Source: JAZRUY01 sp045598845
Lineage (GTDB): Bacteria; Verrucomicrobiota; Lentisphaeria; Victivallales; Victivallaceae
Assembly: GCA_045598845.1 (NCBI GenBank)
Contig: JAZRUY010000121.1
Location: forward strand, 1 to 53,172
Length of the DNA stretch: 53,172 nt
Reading direction: 5' to 3'
This document shows positions 45,365-53,172 of the stretch, in pieces. Position 1 is the stretch's first letter. Every line of letters begins with the position of its first letter. The position numbers and the translations under genes were made by a program. The notes beneath the pieces were generated by a model. It saw only the letters and a program-made list of their open reading frames with translations, searched no databases and was not told the DNA's origin.

Positions 45365-45898
45365 TCAAAGCAGATCCAGTGCGGCGGTTAAAATCTCATC
45401 CGGTTCAGACATACGTCCCTCTCCGGAATCGCCGCAGGCCACGTTGCCGGTCGCCGGCCCGCAGAAACGGACACCGCGGGAACGCAACCGGAGGACATTG
45501 TCAACGCAGGCGGGATGCCGCCACATTTTAGGATTCATGGCGGGAGCCAGCAATACCGGACCGGCAAAAGACACTGCGAATGTAGTAAGCGCATCATCGG
45601 CTATGCCGCCGGCAAATTTGGCAAGAAAATCCGCCGTCGCCGGGGCAACGATAAAAAGCGACGCCTCTTCAGCGAGAGCAATATGCGCCGGCTTCCAGTC
45701 GCCGGTACTCCATAAATCCGTAATCACCCGGCGCCGGGCAAGCGTCTGGAAGGTCAGCGGAGCGATGAACCGGCAGGCGGAAGCGGTCATAACCGGCTGG
45801 ACTTCAAAACCGCGCCCCACCAGACGGCTGCAAAGCTCGGCGCTTTTATAAGCGGCAATTCCGCCTGTAATTCCCAAAGCGATCATCGCTCCGTTCAT
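45365..45898 (-). CDS. coaC: Phosphopantothenoylcysteine decarboxylase (stand-alone CoaC)
   Basis: A 177-residue flavoprotein with GITGGIAAYKSAEL, PAHIALAEEA (catalytic His) and APAMNPKMW, all CoaC motifs. The CoaB synthetase half that is usually fused behind it is missing: a stop follows EILTAALDLL. It follows gmk by two bases, the usual gmk-dfp neighbourhood, but rpoZ is absent between them. It probably makes 4'-phosphopantetheine for CoA with a separate CoaB elsewhere. Confidence 0.87.
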   Translation of the reverse strand: MNGAMIALGITGGIAAYKSAELCSRLVGRGFEVQPVMTASACRFIAPLTFQTLARRRVITDLWSTGDWKPAHIALAEEASLFIVAPATADFLAKFAGGIADDALTTFAVSFAGPVLLAPAMNPKMWRHPACVDNVLRLRSRGVRFCGPATGNVACGDSGEGRMSEPDEILTAALDLL

Positions 45899-45900
45899 TG

Positions 45901-46539
45901 TTATTCGCCCCGCATCTCCCGGAAAGAGTAAATATCATCATCAATCACGGAAGTACGCATGCCGAGCGCCGTCAGCAACTGCTTCAATTCGGCGGCGGCA
46001 GTTTCCAAATCATCATTGATGATCACATAATCATATTCGCGCCAGCATGACAGCTCATGGCGCGCGCCTTCAATCCGTAACCGCAACTGCTCTTCGCTTT
46101 CAGTCGCGCGGGAACGCAATCTGCGCTCCAGCGTTTCGAAAGACGGAGGCAGTATCATCACCGATGCCAGGACCGAACGGAGTTCTTCGTCATACGCGGC
46201 GGCATCGCGGATATTCATCGCGCCCTGAATGTCAATATCGAGCAGAACATTACGGCCGCGGCGGATTTTATCAGCCACCTCGCTTTTCAAGGTGCCGTAG
46301 GACTCGGAGAATACAGTGGCATATTCCAAAAACTCGCCGGCCGCCGCCATGCGGGCAAAATCATCATGTGAAAGAAAATGATACGCCTGCCCGTCGATTT
46401 CACCGGGGCGCGGCTTGCGCGTTGTGCATGACACGGAAAAATCCAAATTTTCAAATCCGGCGCGCACTTTTCCGACTAAAGTGGACTTGCCGACTCCGGA
46501 AGGCCCGGAAACAACAATCAATGAACCGTATTTTTTCAT
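45901..46539 (-). CDS. gmk: Guanylate kinase
   Basis: A 212-residue P-loop kinase (VVSGPSGVGKSTLVG) converting GMP to GDP; SCTTRKPRPGEIDGQAYHFL is the GMP-binding loop. Length is normal. Only two bases separate it from coaC. A 105-base gap upstream holds a possible TATAAA -10 but no clear -35. Confidence 0.96.
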   Translation of the reverse strand: MKKYGSLIVVSGPSGVGKSTLVGKVRAGFENLDFSVSCTTRKPRPGEIDGQAYHFLSHDDFARMAAAGEFLEYATVFSESYGTLKSEVADKIRRGRNVLLDIDIQGAMNIRDAAAYDEELRSVLASVMILPPSFETLERRLRSRATESEEQLRLRIEGARHELSCWREYDYVIINDDLETAAAELKQLLTALGMRTSVIDDDIYSFREMRGE

Positions 46540-46644
46540 AAAAATCCAAAGAAACTGAAAACGGATTTATATCATTTTTTCCGTGACCGGAATATCCGAA
46601 ACACCGGAACGCGCCGATGCCGCAATGCATATATCCGCCGGAAC

Positions 46645-47205
46645 TTAGCGGAAATCATCAAAACAAATGTCATCACCCTTCAAATCGTACAGAAAAATTC
46701 CGGTAATGAAATCAGCGATCTCGACCGGATGCAGATACAGATCCGCAATAACCAATAATCCCAAAGAGCCGCCGCAGGCCCAGTAGTCGCGGGCACCGGT
46801 TTCCAAATCATAAACCCGGCTCCGGAAATCCGGCACTCCGTCGCGGTTTTCCGTGTACTTATTAACCAGCGCGGTACCGTCGATAACCGAACGGTCTTCC
46901 TGACCGACCGCGACAAGTTCCCAATACCAGCCCTGCTCGATACCGGCACCGTACTGGCGGTTGTACGCCTTGTACAATTTGCCGCTCATACCTACATTTC
47001 CGCCTCCCCAAAACGCCGCTGTCGCCTGTAAACTGATATCCGCCACGGGACCGGCGCCGACATTGACAGTAAAGACATCCAGCGCATCCAGCACCAGATT
47101 GGCCGGATAAAGCGCAATTTTTTCCAAAACCGGATTTTCGGCTTTAGCGGTAAAACAAGACAGCGCGACTGCAACAACAGACAAACTGATGAAAAGTTTT
47201 TTCAT
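46645..47205 (-). CDS. Small exported protein of unknown function
   Basis: A 186-residue protein from the ATG at 47205, preceded by GGAGGAG at good spacing. Residues 1-22 are a signal peptide ending AKAE. The mature part has a membrane-like segment (IALYPANLVLDALDVFTVNVG), glycine-rich AFWGGGNVGMSG, and a late hydrophobic segment (GLLVIADLYLHP). No family was recognised; it could be an inner or outer membrane-associated protein. Confidence 0.6.
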   Translation of the reverse strand: MKKLFISLSVVAVALSCFTAKAENPVLEKIALYPANLVLDALDVFTVNVGAGPVADISLQATAAFWGGGNVGMSGKLYKAYNRQYGAGIEQGWYWELVAVGQEDRSVIDGTALVNKYTENRDGVPDFRSRVYDLETGARDYWACGGSLGLLVIADLYLHPVEIADFITGIFLYDLKGDDICFDDFR

Positions 47206-47306
47206 TTTCCACTCCTCCGTAAAATATTTCAAAAATCCACCAGGTTTACCCTAACTGTGAAAAAATCAAGATGCCGTATATTTTTAAAGAGTCAGAACAA
47301 CCGCAG

Positions 47307-47660
47307 TCAGCGCAATTCCGGAAAATTCGGTTTGGCCCCCCGGGGAATTTCAATGCCGGGCGGAGGAAGCTCCTCCTCGACAATAGCGAAATCTCCGGAC
47401 ATTTCCGCCTTTTTAAGTTCCAGTTCCTCGCTGGACAGTTGATTACTGCGGCGGATTTCATCCAGCATTTCCCCGATCTCGCTCTGCATAGATTTCAATT
47501 GACTTACCAGACCGACAATACTCGCATCCAAATCCCGCCGTCCGGCCTGAAATTTACAGACAAAACGCGACAACTGAACCGCTATAAGCATTACCGCCGC
47601 CAAGGTGGCGCCGATGCCGACACCGAATAACATCAGAGTATCATTATCCATGAACATCAC
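47307..47660 (-). CDS. Membrane-anchored coiled-coil protein of unknown function
   Basis: A 117-residue protein with a membrane segment at about residues 8-30 and a predicted coiled coil at about 45-85 (LVSQLKSMQSEIGEMLDEIRR), then a Pro-rich tail. The start is uncertain: GTG at 47660 and ATGs at 47657 and 47651 are in frame, none with a good ribosome site. Function is unknown. Confidence 0.5.
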   Translation of the reverse strand: MMFMDNDTLMLFGVGIGATLAAVMLIAVQLSRFVCKFQAGRRDLDASIVGLVSQLKSMQSEIGEMLDEIRRSNQLSSEELELKKAEMSGDFAIVEEELPPPGIEIPRGAKPNFPELR

Positions 47661-47755
47661 CGTTTTTCATTGTTTCGCCTAAACTCATCCGTAACGACAG
47701 CGCGGAACAGAACCCTTACACCCGTAATATATTGCTTTTGGTACAACATTCAAAT

Positions 47756-48235
47756 TCAACGGGGCAAAAAATGCAAACATTCCCCTACGGTGCGGCCGGA
47801 ATCAGGGAAACGCAAACCTGCGTCAAGTTCCGCCAACGGTTCGAGGACAAAACGCCGGAGCCGGGCGCGGGGATGCGGAATATCGAGTTCCGGTTCAACA
47901 AGATGCACCTCCGCGTCCCCGAACAGAATGATATCTATGTCGAGCACCCGCGCCTCATCGCTTCTGTGCGCGGACGGTCTGCCGGAAGCAATTTCTATCC
48001 CGGCGGTAAGACTCAGCAAATCCCGCGGAGTGCCGGACCAGAATCCGATCGCGGCGGCATTGATAAAATCCGGGGTGCCGGGAACACATTTTTCGGGAGA
48101 AGTGCGGAATAAACTGCTCATCCTGAGATCTTTCACCCCTCCGGCCGTCAAAGCGGCGGCGGCGGACCGGAAAACGGCGGCGGTATCCCCGATATTGCCG
48201 CCGAACGCCAGGACTATTTTCACCGCTTTTCCCAT
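47756..48235 (-). CDS. folK: 2-amino-4-hydroxy-6-hydroxymethyldihydropteridine pyrophosphokinase
   Basis: A 159-residue HPPK, the enzyme just before FolP in folate synthesis. LAFGGNIGD at the start, FRTSPEKCVPGTPDFINAA and the RVLDIDIILFGD metal motif match. AGGCGA precedes the ATG at 48235. It diverges from fmt. Confidence 0.94.
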   Translation of the reverse strand: MGKAVKIVLAFGGNIGDTAAVFRSAAAALTAGGVKDLRMSSLFRTSPEKCVPGTPDFINAAAIGFWSGTPRDLLSLTAGIEIASGRPSAHRSDEARVLDIDIILFGDAEVHLVEPELDIPHPRARLRRFVLEPLAELDAGLRFPDSGRTVGECLHFLPR

Positions 48236-48333
48236 TTTTTCATTCGCCTTTTATGTGAACAACATTTATATTTTCCAAACGACATCCGTATGCAGTGGTT
48301 TCAAAGATACCCGGCGCACCGGCATTAAACAAA

Positions 48334-48339
48334 TATAAT
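48334..48339 (+). promoter_or_regulatory. Possible -10 element before fmt
   Basis: An exact TATAAT lies 20 bases before the fmt ATG with no clear -35. Initiation near 48346 would give a very short leader without a Shine-Dalgarno site. Confidence 0.3.
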
Positions 48340-48359
48340 TTTCATTTTCCCTCTCATCA

Positions 48360-49319
48360 ATGAATGTTTTGCCCAAAATATATTTTCTCGGCTCCGGAAA
48401 CATTGCGGTACCGGTATTGAAAGCATTGGCCGCCGCGCCGGAATTCACTCTGGTCGGAGTAGGATCCCAGCCGGACCGGCCGGCGGGACGGAAAAGAATA
48501 ATGACGCCTACTCCGTTGGCCGCCTGCGCTATCGGACTTGGATTTACACCGGACCGGCCGGTTTCGGTAAACGATCCGGAATTCCTGCTCAGGATGCGGG
48601 AACTGCGGCCGGATTTGATAATCGTGATATCATACGGGCAATTACTGAAATCCGATATTCTGGAATTACCGCGGCACGGCTGCATAAATGTGCATGCGTC
48701 GCTGCTGCCCCGTTACCGCGGCGCTTCACCTGTAGCCCAGTGCATACTGAACGGGGATACGGAAACCGGAGTATGTTTCATGGCTATGGAAAAAGGACTG
48801 GATACGGGAGGAGTATACTGCGCTCTGAAACTGCCGTTGCGAAAGGATGAATTCGCCGATACACTGGAACAGAAATTGGGAGAACTGGCGGCGGCCGCCG
48901 CGCCGGAAATCATCAGCAAGATTTTAAACGGAGAATTACGGCAGACGCCGCAAAACCATGCCGAAGCCACTGTATGTTCGAAAATAAAGAAAACTGACGG
49001 CATCATTGACTGGAACGAGGCGGCGGAAAAAATCGCGGCGCGCATCCGGGCCTACCGTCCGTGGCCGGGATGCAGAGCGCAGGCATTCGGCCCGGCCGGA
49101 CCGGTAATGCTTTCGATAACAGAGGCTTCCGCGCATCCGGAAATGCGCGGGATACCCGGAACCGTACTTGAGTGCGGAAAAAAAGGTCTGATAGTGGCAT
49201 GCGGAGAAGGCGCGCTGGAAATTACCGGAATCGCCGCCCCCGGCAAAAAACCGGTAACCGCCGCCGCTTTTCTGAACGGGCTGCGCGGAGCGGGCATCGA
49301 TTTTACCGCGGAAGCGTGA
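48360..49319 (+). CDS. fmt: Methionyl-tRNA formyltransferase
   Basis: A 319-residue enzyme that formylates the initiator tRNA using 10-formyl-THF. FLGSGNIAVPVLKAL at the start, NVHASLLPRYRGASPVAQCIL with the catalytic His and GDTETGVCFMAMEKGLDTG, plus the C-terminal OB domain, are present. def is not adjacent. The start has no clear ribosome site. Confidence 0.96.
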   Translation: MNVLPKIYFLGSGNIAVPVLKALAAAPEFTLVGVGSQPDRPAGRKRIMTPTPLAACAIGLGFTPDRPVSVNDPEFLLRMRELRPDLIIVISYGQLLKSDILELPRHGCINVHASLLPRYRGASPVAQCILNGDTETGVCFMAMEKGLDTGGVYCALKLPLRKDEFADTLEQKLGELAAAAAPEIISKILNGELRQTPQNHAEATVCSKIKKTDGIIDWNEAAEKIAARIRAYRPWPGCRAQAFGPAGPVMLSITEASAHPEMRGIPGTVLECGKKGLIVACGEGALEITGIAAPGKKPVTAAAFLNGLRGAGIDFTAEA

Positions 49320-49496
49320 ACGGAAACTTTTTCGGTACCCGTGTACTTTCGGTACAAACGTGTCTATATTATCGGATGTACCGTAAAGTAAAACGGGAGA
49401 CGGTTCGCTGCAGGCAGTTGCCGGAAACAACGGGAATTAAAGAAATTTGTTTATGATTTTATCCGCGGGAAAATGCATGCGGAAAGGATTTGCGGT

Positions 49497-51101
49497 ATGG
49501 CTACATTGAATAAGCAGATAGTGCTCAACTGCGAGAAGCTGGAACGGCGGATGGCGGAACTGAATTCAGGGAAGCTGGAATTGTATGAGGTGGAACGGGA
49601 AAATAACGATCCCAAGCCCGGAAACATATATCTCGGTAAAATCGTGAATCTGGAACCGGCGCTGCAAGCGGCTTTTGTGGATATCGGATGCGGAAAAAAC
49701 GCTTTTCTCCATTACCGGGAAATGCTGCCAGGAGGCGATGATCTGCTGGAACGCAGGGAAGAATCCGAATCAATCAAGCGGGAAAAGGGGAAATCAGGCC
49801 GACGCGGCATGCCGGGAAGCAGCCGGACGGAAGCGGAAGCCACCCTGCGCAGGCGTAAACTCACCGTGGCGGATATTCCGGAAGTCTTTCGCCCCGGCAT
49901 GGAGCTGCTGGTGCAGGTGGTGAAGAGCCCGATCGGCACCAAAGGCGCCAGAGTGACCACGGATATTTCAATAGCCGGACGTTATCTGGTACTGATGCCG
50001 TTTGCGGATCATATCGGATTGTCCACCCGCATCGAAAGCGCGCAGGAACGCGAGCGGCTGAGAAAAATTCTGGCCGGACTGGAAGTGCCGGACGGAATGG
50101 GTTTAATATGCCGCACCATAGGAGAGGGGCGCAAAGCGGCATTTTTCAAACATGATTTGGAACTTTTGCTCGACTACTGGCAAAATATTACCGAAGTGCT
50201 GGAAAAACAGCGCGCTCCGTGTCTGGCTTATGCCGAACCCGGTCTGATAGAACGCACCATACGTGATTTTATAACCGATGACATCGGCGGCATTGTTGTG
50301 GATGATCACGAGGCATGGATGAAAATTTCCGGCACCCTGCGCCGGATCGGAGGCCGGAAAATGGCGGCCAAAGTAAGCTGGTACAAGGATGCTGTTCCGG
50401 TTTTTGAACACTACCGTATCAATGATCAGCTTCGCGATGTGTACCGCCGCGAAGTACGGCTGCCGGGAGGCGGCTGGATATGCATCGATGAAACCGAAGC
50501 GCTGATAGCCATAGATGTCAATTCCGGCCACGGCAGAAAAAGTGCGGAACAACCGGATTTTATACTGAAGACTAATCTGGAGGCGGCTGAGGAAATCGCG
50601 CGCCAGTTGCGGTTGCGGGATATCGGCGGATTAGTAGTGCTCGATTTCATAGATATGCGCAGCGCCAAAGACCGGGATGAAGTTTTCCGCACCATGAAGA
50701 AACTGGTAAAGGACGACCGCGCGAAAACCAAGGTACTGCCTCTGTCGCGGCTGGGATTGATGGAAATGACCAGACAGCGTGAACATGAAAGCCTGCTCGA
50801 TCAATCCTTTTCTCCATGCCCGTACTGCGACGGCTCCGGACGGGTCAAATCCGCAATGACGATGAGCGTTGAAATTCAGCGGAGGCTCAATGCGGTTTTA
50901 AGGGAACGGCGTTACCGCGGCGTGCCGGTACGGGTGATAATGCATCCCGACGTGCTGGCGAGACTGCGCAACGAAGACGCGCGGCTATTGGACGATATTG
51001 AAGAGAAATACCGCAACACTCTCAGTTTCCGCGCCGATCCGGCTATGCACTATGAAGATTTCAAAATAGTGGACTCCGATACGGGAACGGAATTGAAATA
51101 A
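49497..51101 (+). CDS. rng: Ribonuclease E/G family
   Basis: A 534-residue endoribonuclease. The ATG at 49497 follows GGAAAGGA, favoured over one at 49473. An S1 domain (residues about 35-125, PGNIYLGKIVNLEPALQAAFVDIG) precedes the catalytic core with IDVNSG and LDFIDM metal aspartates and the zinc-link CPYC. It has no long degradosome scaffold, so it fits RNase G, although a 40-residue basic insertion interrupts the S1 domain. It processes rRNA and degrades mRNA. A TATATT -10 lies at 49365-49370 with a weak -35. Confidence 0.92.
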   Translation: MATLNKQIVLNCEKLERRMAELNSGKLELYEVERENNDPKPGNIYLGKIVNLEPALQAAFVDIGCGKNAFLHYREMLPGGDDLLERREESESIKREKGKSGRRGMPGSSRTEAEATLRRRKLTVADIPEVFRPGMELLVQVVKSPIGTKGARVTTDISIAGRYLVLMPFADHIGLSTRIESAQERERLRKILAGLEVPDGMGLICRTIGEGRKAAFFKHDLELLLDYWQNITEVLEKQRAPCLAYAEPGLIERTIRDFITDDIGGIVVDDHEAWMKISGTLRRIGGRKMAAKVSWYKDAVPVFEHYRINDQLRDVYRREVRLPGGGWICIDETEALIAIDVNSGHGRKSAEQPDFILKTNLEAAEEIARQLRLRDIGGLVVLDFIDMRSAKDRDEVFRTMKKLVKDDRAKTKVLPLSRLGLMEMTRQREHESLLDQSFSPCPYCDGSGRVKSAMTMSVEIQRRLNAVLRERRYRGVPVRVIMHPDVLARLRNEDARLLDDIEEKYRNTLSFRADPAMHYEDFKIVDSDTGTELK

Positions 51102-51124
51102 CCGCCTGGACGAGGACGTATTGC

Positions 51125-52558
51125 ATGAACACAAGCGGCATTAAAGCGAATATACTGATAATCGACAGCGATACCGAAAACGGAAAAAGGACGGCCGAAT
51201 ATCTGCGCCGGCGGGGATTGTCCGCGGATACCGCCCCCGATGCCGCGGCCGCAATGGAAATTCTGCATCGGCCTGATAACGGTATTGACGCGGTAATCGC
51301 GGACTGGCGAACCGGCGGAGCGGATTTGCCGGAACGCATCCGCAATCTGGGGAAAACGGCTCCGGTCTGTATTATTCTGGCCGACGGAGCCGGAATCAGG
51401 GACGCGGTAACGGCGATGAAACGCGGTGCGGCGGACTTTCTGGAAAAACCGGTACGGTTATCCAATCTGGCATCCGCCGTGGATGAAGTGCTGCTGAAAA
51501 AGTCGGCGGAGGAAAAAACCGTCAACCAAATGGCGGCGGTGCAATACATGCCTCCGGTACCGTTCCGGCAGCCCCATCCGGTGAATTTAAGAAATCATAT
51601 TGTTTTTCCGGATGCAGGGGATACCGCCAATCCTATGCGGGAACTGCTGGAAAAAGTCAAAACTGTATCCGCTACCCGCGCCACCGTACTGCTGACCGGA
51701 GAAAGCGGGACGGGAAAAGAAATAATAGCCAATCTGCTTCATGCGGGAAGCGGCAGAAAAGGTCCGTTCGTGGCAGTGCATTGCGCCGCTTTGAGCGCCA
51801 GTTTGCTGAGCAGCGAATTGTTCGGTTATGAAAAAGGCGCTTTCACCGGAGCGGCCGCCACCAAGGCGGGAAAGTTTGAAGCGGCGGACGGAGGCACGAT
51901 TTTTCTCGATGAAATAGGGGAAATCGATGCCGCCACCCAAATCGCACTGTTGCGGGTACTGGAAACCAGGACTTTTCAAAGGGTCGGAGGAAATACGGAT
52001 ATATCCGTGGATGTGAGAATAGTTGCGGCGACCAACCGCAATCTGCTGAAAATGGTGCGCGACGGAAATTTCCGCGAGGATTTGTATTACCGGTTGAGTA
52101 TAATTGAACTGACTTTACCGCCGTTGCGGGAAAGACGCGGAGAAATTCCGCGGCTGGTCGCCATGTTCGCGGCGGAATTCGCCCGGGAAAATCTCAAACC
52201 GACTACCGGCATCGCTCAGAATGCTCTCAGCGCGCTGATTGATTACCCTTGGCCCGGTAATATACGCGAATTGCGGAATGCCGTTGAGTACATGGTGATA
52301 CTGTCGCGCGGACAGGAACTGCAATATACCGATCTGCCGGTTCAGATACGCCGCTATTTCGAACCGGAAAGCAATGCGGCGGGAATCAATGCGGCAAAAC
52401 AGCGGCTGAACGTGGAACAGAATGAAAAAATGCTCATACGGATGGCTTTGGATGAATGCGGCGGAAACAAAACCAGGGCGGCGGAAAAACTGGGAATGTC
52501 ACGGCGGACACTGTACCGCAAACTTAAGGAATACTCAGCGGGAAACAATACCGAATGA
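51125..52558 (+). CDS. Sigma-54-dependent response regulator (NtrC family)
   Basis: A 477-residue three-domain regulator. Residues 8-125 are a receiver with acidic Asp14/Asp16, phosphoacceptor Asp60 and Lys108, but the usual Thr/Ser switch residue is Ala86 (IILADG). AAA+ motifs GESGTGKE (192-199), GAFTGA (238-243, sigma-54 contact) and GTIFLDEIGE (257-266) follow, then a Fis-type HTH (about 448-470). It activates sigma-54 promoters. No histidine kinase is adjacent. Its stop overlaps the next start (ATGA). Confidence 0.94.
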   Translation: MNTSGIKANILIIDSDTENGKRTAEYLRRRGLSADTAPDAAAAMEILHRPDNGIDAVIADWRTGGADLPERIRNLGKTAPVCIILADGAGIRDAVTAMKRGAADFLEKPVRLSNLASAVDEVLLKKSAEEKTVNQMAAVQYMPPVPFRQPHPVNLRNHIVFPDAGDTANPMRELLEKVKTVSATRATVLLTGESGTGKEIIANLLHAGSGRKGPFVAVHCAALSASLLSSELFGYEKGAFTGAAATKAGKFEAADGGTIFLDEIGEIDAATQIALLRVLETRTFQRVGGNTDISVDVRIVAATNRNLLKMVRDGNFREDLYYRLSIIELTLPPLRERRGEIPRLVAMFAAEFARENLKPTTGIAQNALSALIDYPWPGNIRELRNAVEYMVILSRGQELQYTDLPVQIRRYFEPESNAAGINAAKQRLNVEQNEKMLIRMALDECGGNKTRAAEKLGMSRRTLYRKLKEYSAGNNTE

Positions 52559-53172
52559 TTCAGGAATACGCATTCCCGTCCGCCGAAGTGCGCCGCATGG
52601 ACGGACTGGCGGCCGCCTGCGGCGTCACCAGGCTGGAACTGATGCGCAATGCCGGATACGCGCTGTACACGGAGTGCGTAAAACTGGCGGAATCCCTGAA
52701 AATCCGTTATTTCATCGTACTTTGCGGCAACGGCGGCAACGGCGGAGACGCTTTGGAAGCGGCGAGGCTGCTGCGCCGCCGCGGATTCGGTCTGCAAGTA
52801 TTCATGAGCAACGGCATCCCGCGCGGTGAAGCTGGGAAAATATGGGAGTCATTGCCGGATGATTTTCCGCAACCGCATTTTTCGGCGGACAACTTTTCCG
52901 CATTACCGCAACCGCATATTGTGATTGACGGGCTGCTCGGCACCGGGGCCGACGGCGAACCGCGCGGCGTCACCGCCGAACTTATTCGACGGGTAAATAA
53001 CGGAAAAATGCCCGTGATTTCAGCGGATATACCATCCGGATTAGGACATGATACCGGTATCCGTGCTGATCTTACCGTTACTTTTGCCGCAGTAAAAAGT
53101 GAAATGCTGCGGACTGAAAACATCAAAAAATGCGGAAGAATCGCCGTATACGGGATCGGTATGCCGGTAAAG
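52555..53172 (+). CDS. nnr: NAD(P)H-hydrate epimerase (partial, runs off the window)
   Basis: 206 residues from the ATG at 52555 to the window end without a stop. The YjeF_N domain is recognised by LCGNGGNGGDALEAARLL, DGLLGTGADGEPRG and SADIPSGLGHDTG. It repairs hydrated NAD(P)H; whether the usual kinase domain follows cannot be seen. Coupled to the sigma-54 regulator by ATGA. Confidence 0.9.
   Translation, partial: MIQEYAFPSAEVRRMDGLAAACGVTRLELMRNAGYALYTECVKLAESLKIRYFIVLCGNGGNGGDALEAARLLRRRGFGLQVFMSNGIPRGEAGKIWESLPDDFPQPHFSADNFSALPQPHIVIDGLLGTGADGEPRGVTAELIRRVNNGKMPVISADIPSGLGHDTGIRADLTVTFAAVKSEMLRTENIKKCGRIAVYGIGMPVK

Noticed and set aside
1..53172. CRISPR array, insertion sequence, prophage or rRNA
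   Set aside because: No regularly spaced repeats, transposase or integrase motifs, phage genes or rRNA segments were seen.

Overview
This 53 kb window (G+C a little above 50 % by eye, CCGG-rich) is a dense bacterial chromosome segment of core genes: about 50 protein genes, one tRNA-Ser, and no phage, transposon, integrase, CRISPR or rRNA. Gram-negative-type envelope genes (LspA, PpiD-like, lipoproteins), the folP-cdaA-ybbR order, a eukaryote-like UDPGP-family uridylyltransferase and a secreted glycoside hydrolase would fit the PVC group (perhaps Lentisphaerota or Verrucomicrobiota). That placement is an inference; nothing in the sequence proves it.

Left third (1-20.1 kb). A truncated secreted glycoside hydrolase (-) is followed by hisC and a PstS-like binding protein (+). 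A long minus-strand block then carries accB-accC-maf, ftsK with a RodZ-like HTH membrane protein, a homocysteine methyltransferase/MTHFR fusion with a glycosyltransferase-HAD fusion, carB with a SpoIIE-type phosphatase and thiN, and lysS.

Middle (20.1-41.6 kb). ychF, a DksA-type zinc protein, lspA, a solitary 58-residue basic protein with its own promoter and terminator, and a membrane protein are on the plus strand. ilvE-panC-hisD-tRNA-Ser and recD2 are on the minus strand. A plus-strand run follows: unknown helical protein, ricT (PSP1), a membrane HExxH protein, a Nif3-like protein and a lipoprotein. A minus-strand run carries UDPGP, ftsW, murG, an exported hydrophobic protein and a DciA/DUF721 protein.

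Right third (37.6-53.2 kb). gyrA-folP-cdaA-ybbR-ppiD reads as one minus-strand operon, linking gyrase, folate and c-di-AMP signalling. Next come gmk-coaC, a small exported protein, a membrane coiled-coil protein and folK (all -), then fmt, RNase E/G, a sigma-54 response regulator and the start of an NAD(P)H-hydrate epimerase (+).

Gene ends are tightly coupled: seven ATGA stop-start overlaps are visible. Promoters could be read directly at about a dozen intergenic sites. Most share a TTGnnn -35, a 17-base spacer and a -10 that reads TATATT. The most unusual items are the solitary 58-residue protein, the glycosyltransferase-HAD fusion, the membrane metallopeptidase-like protein coupled to ricT, and the structured leaders of carB and gyrA.
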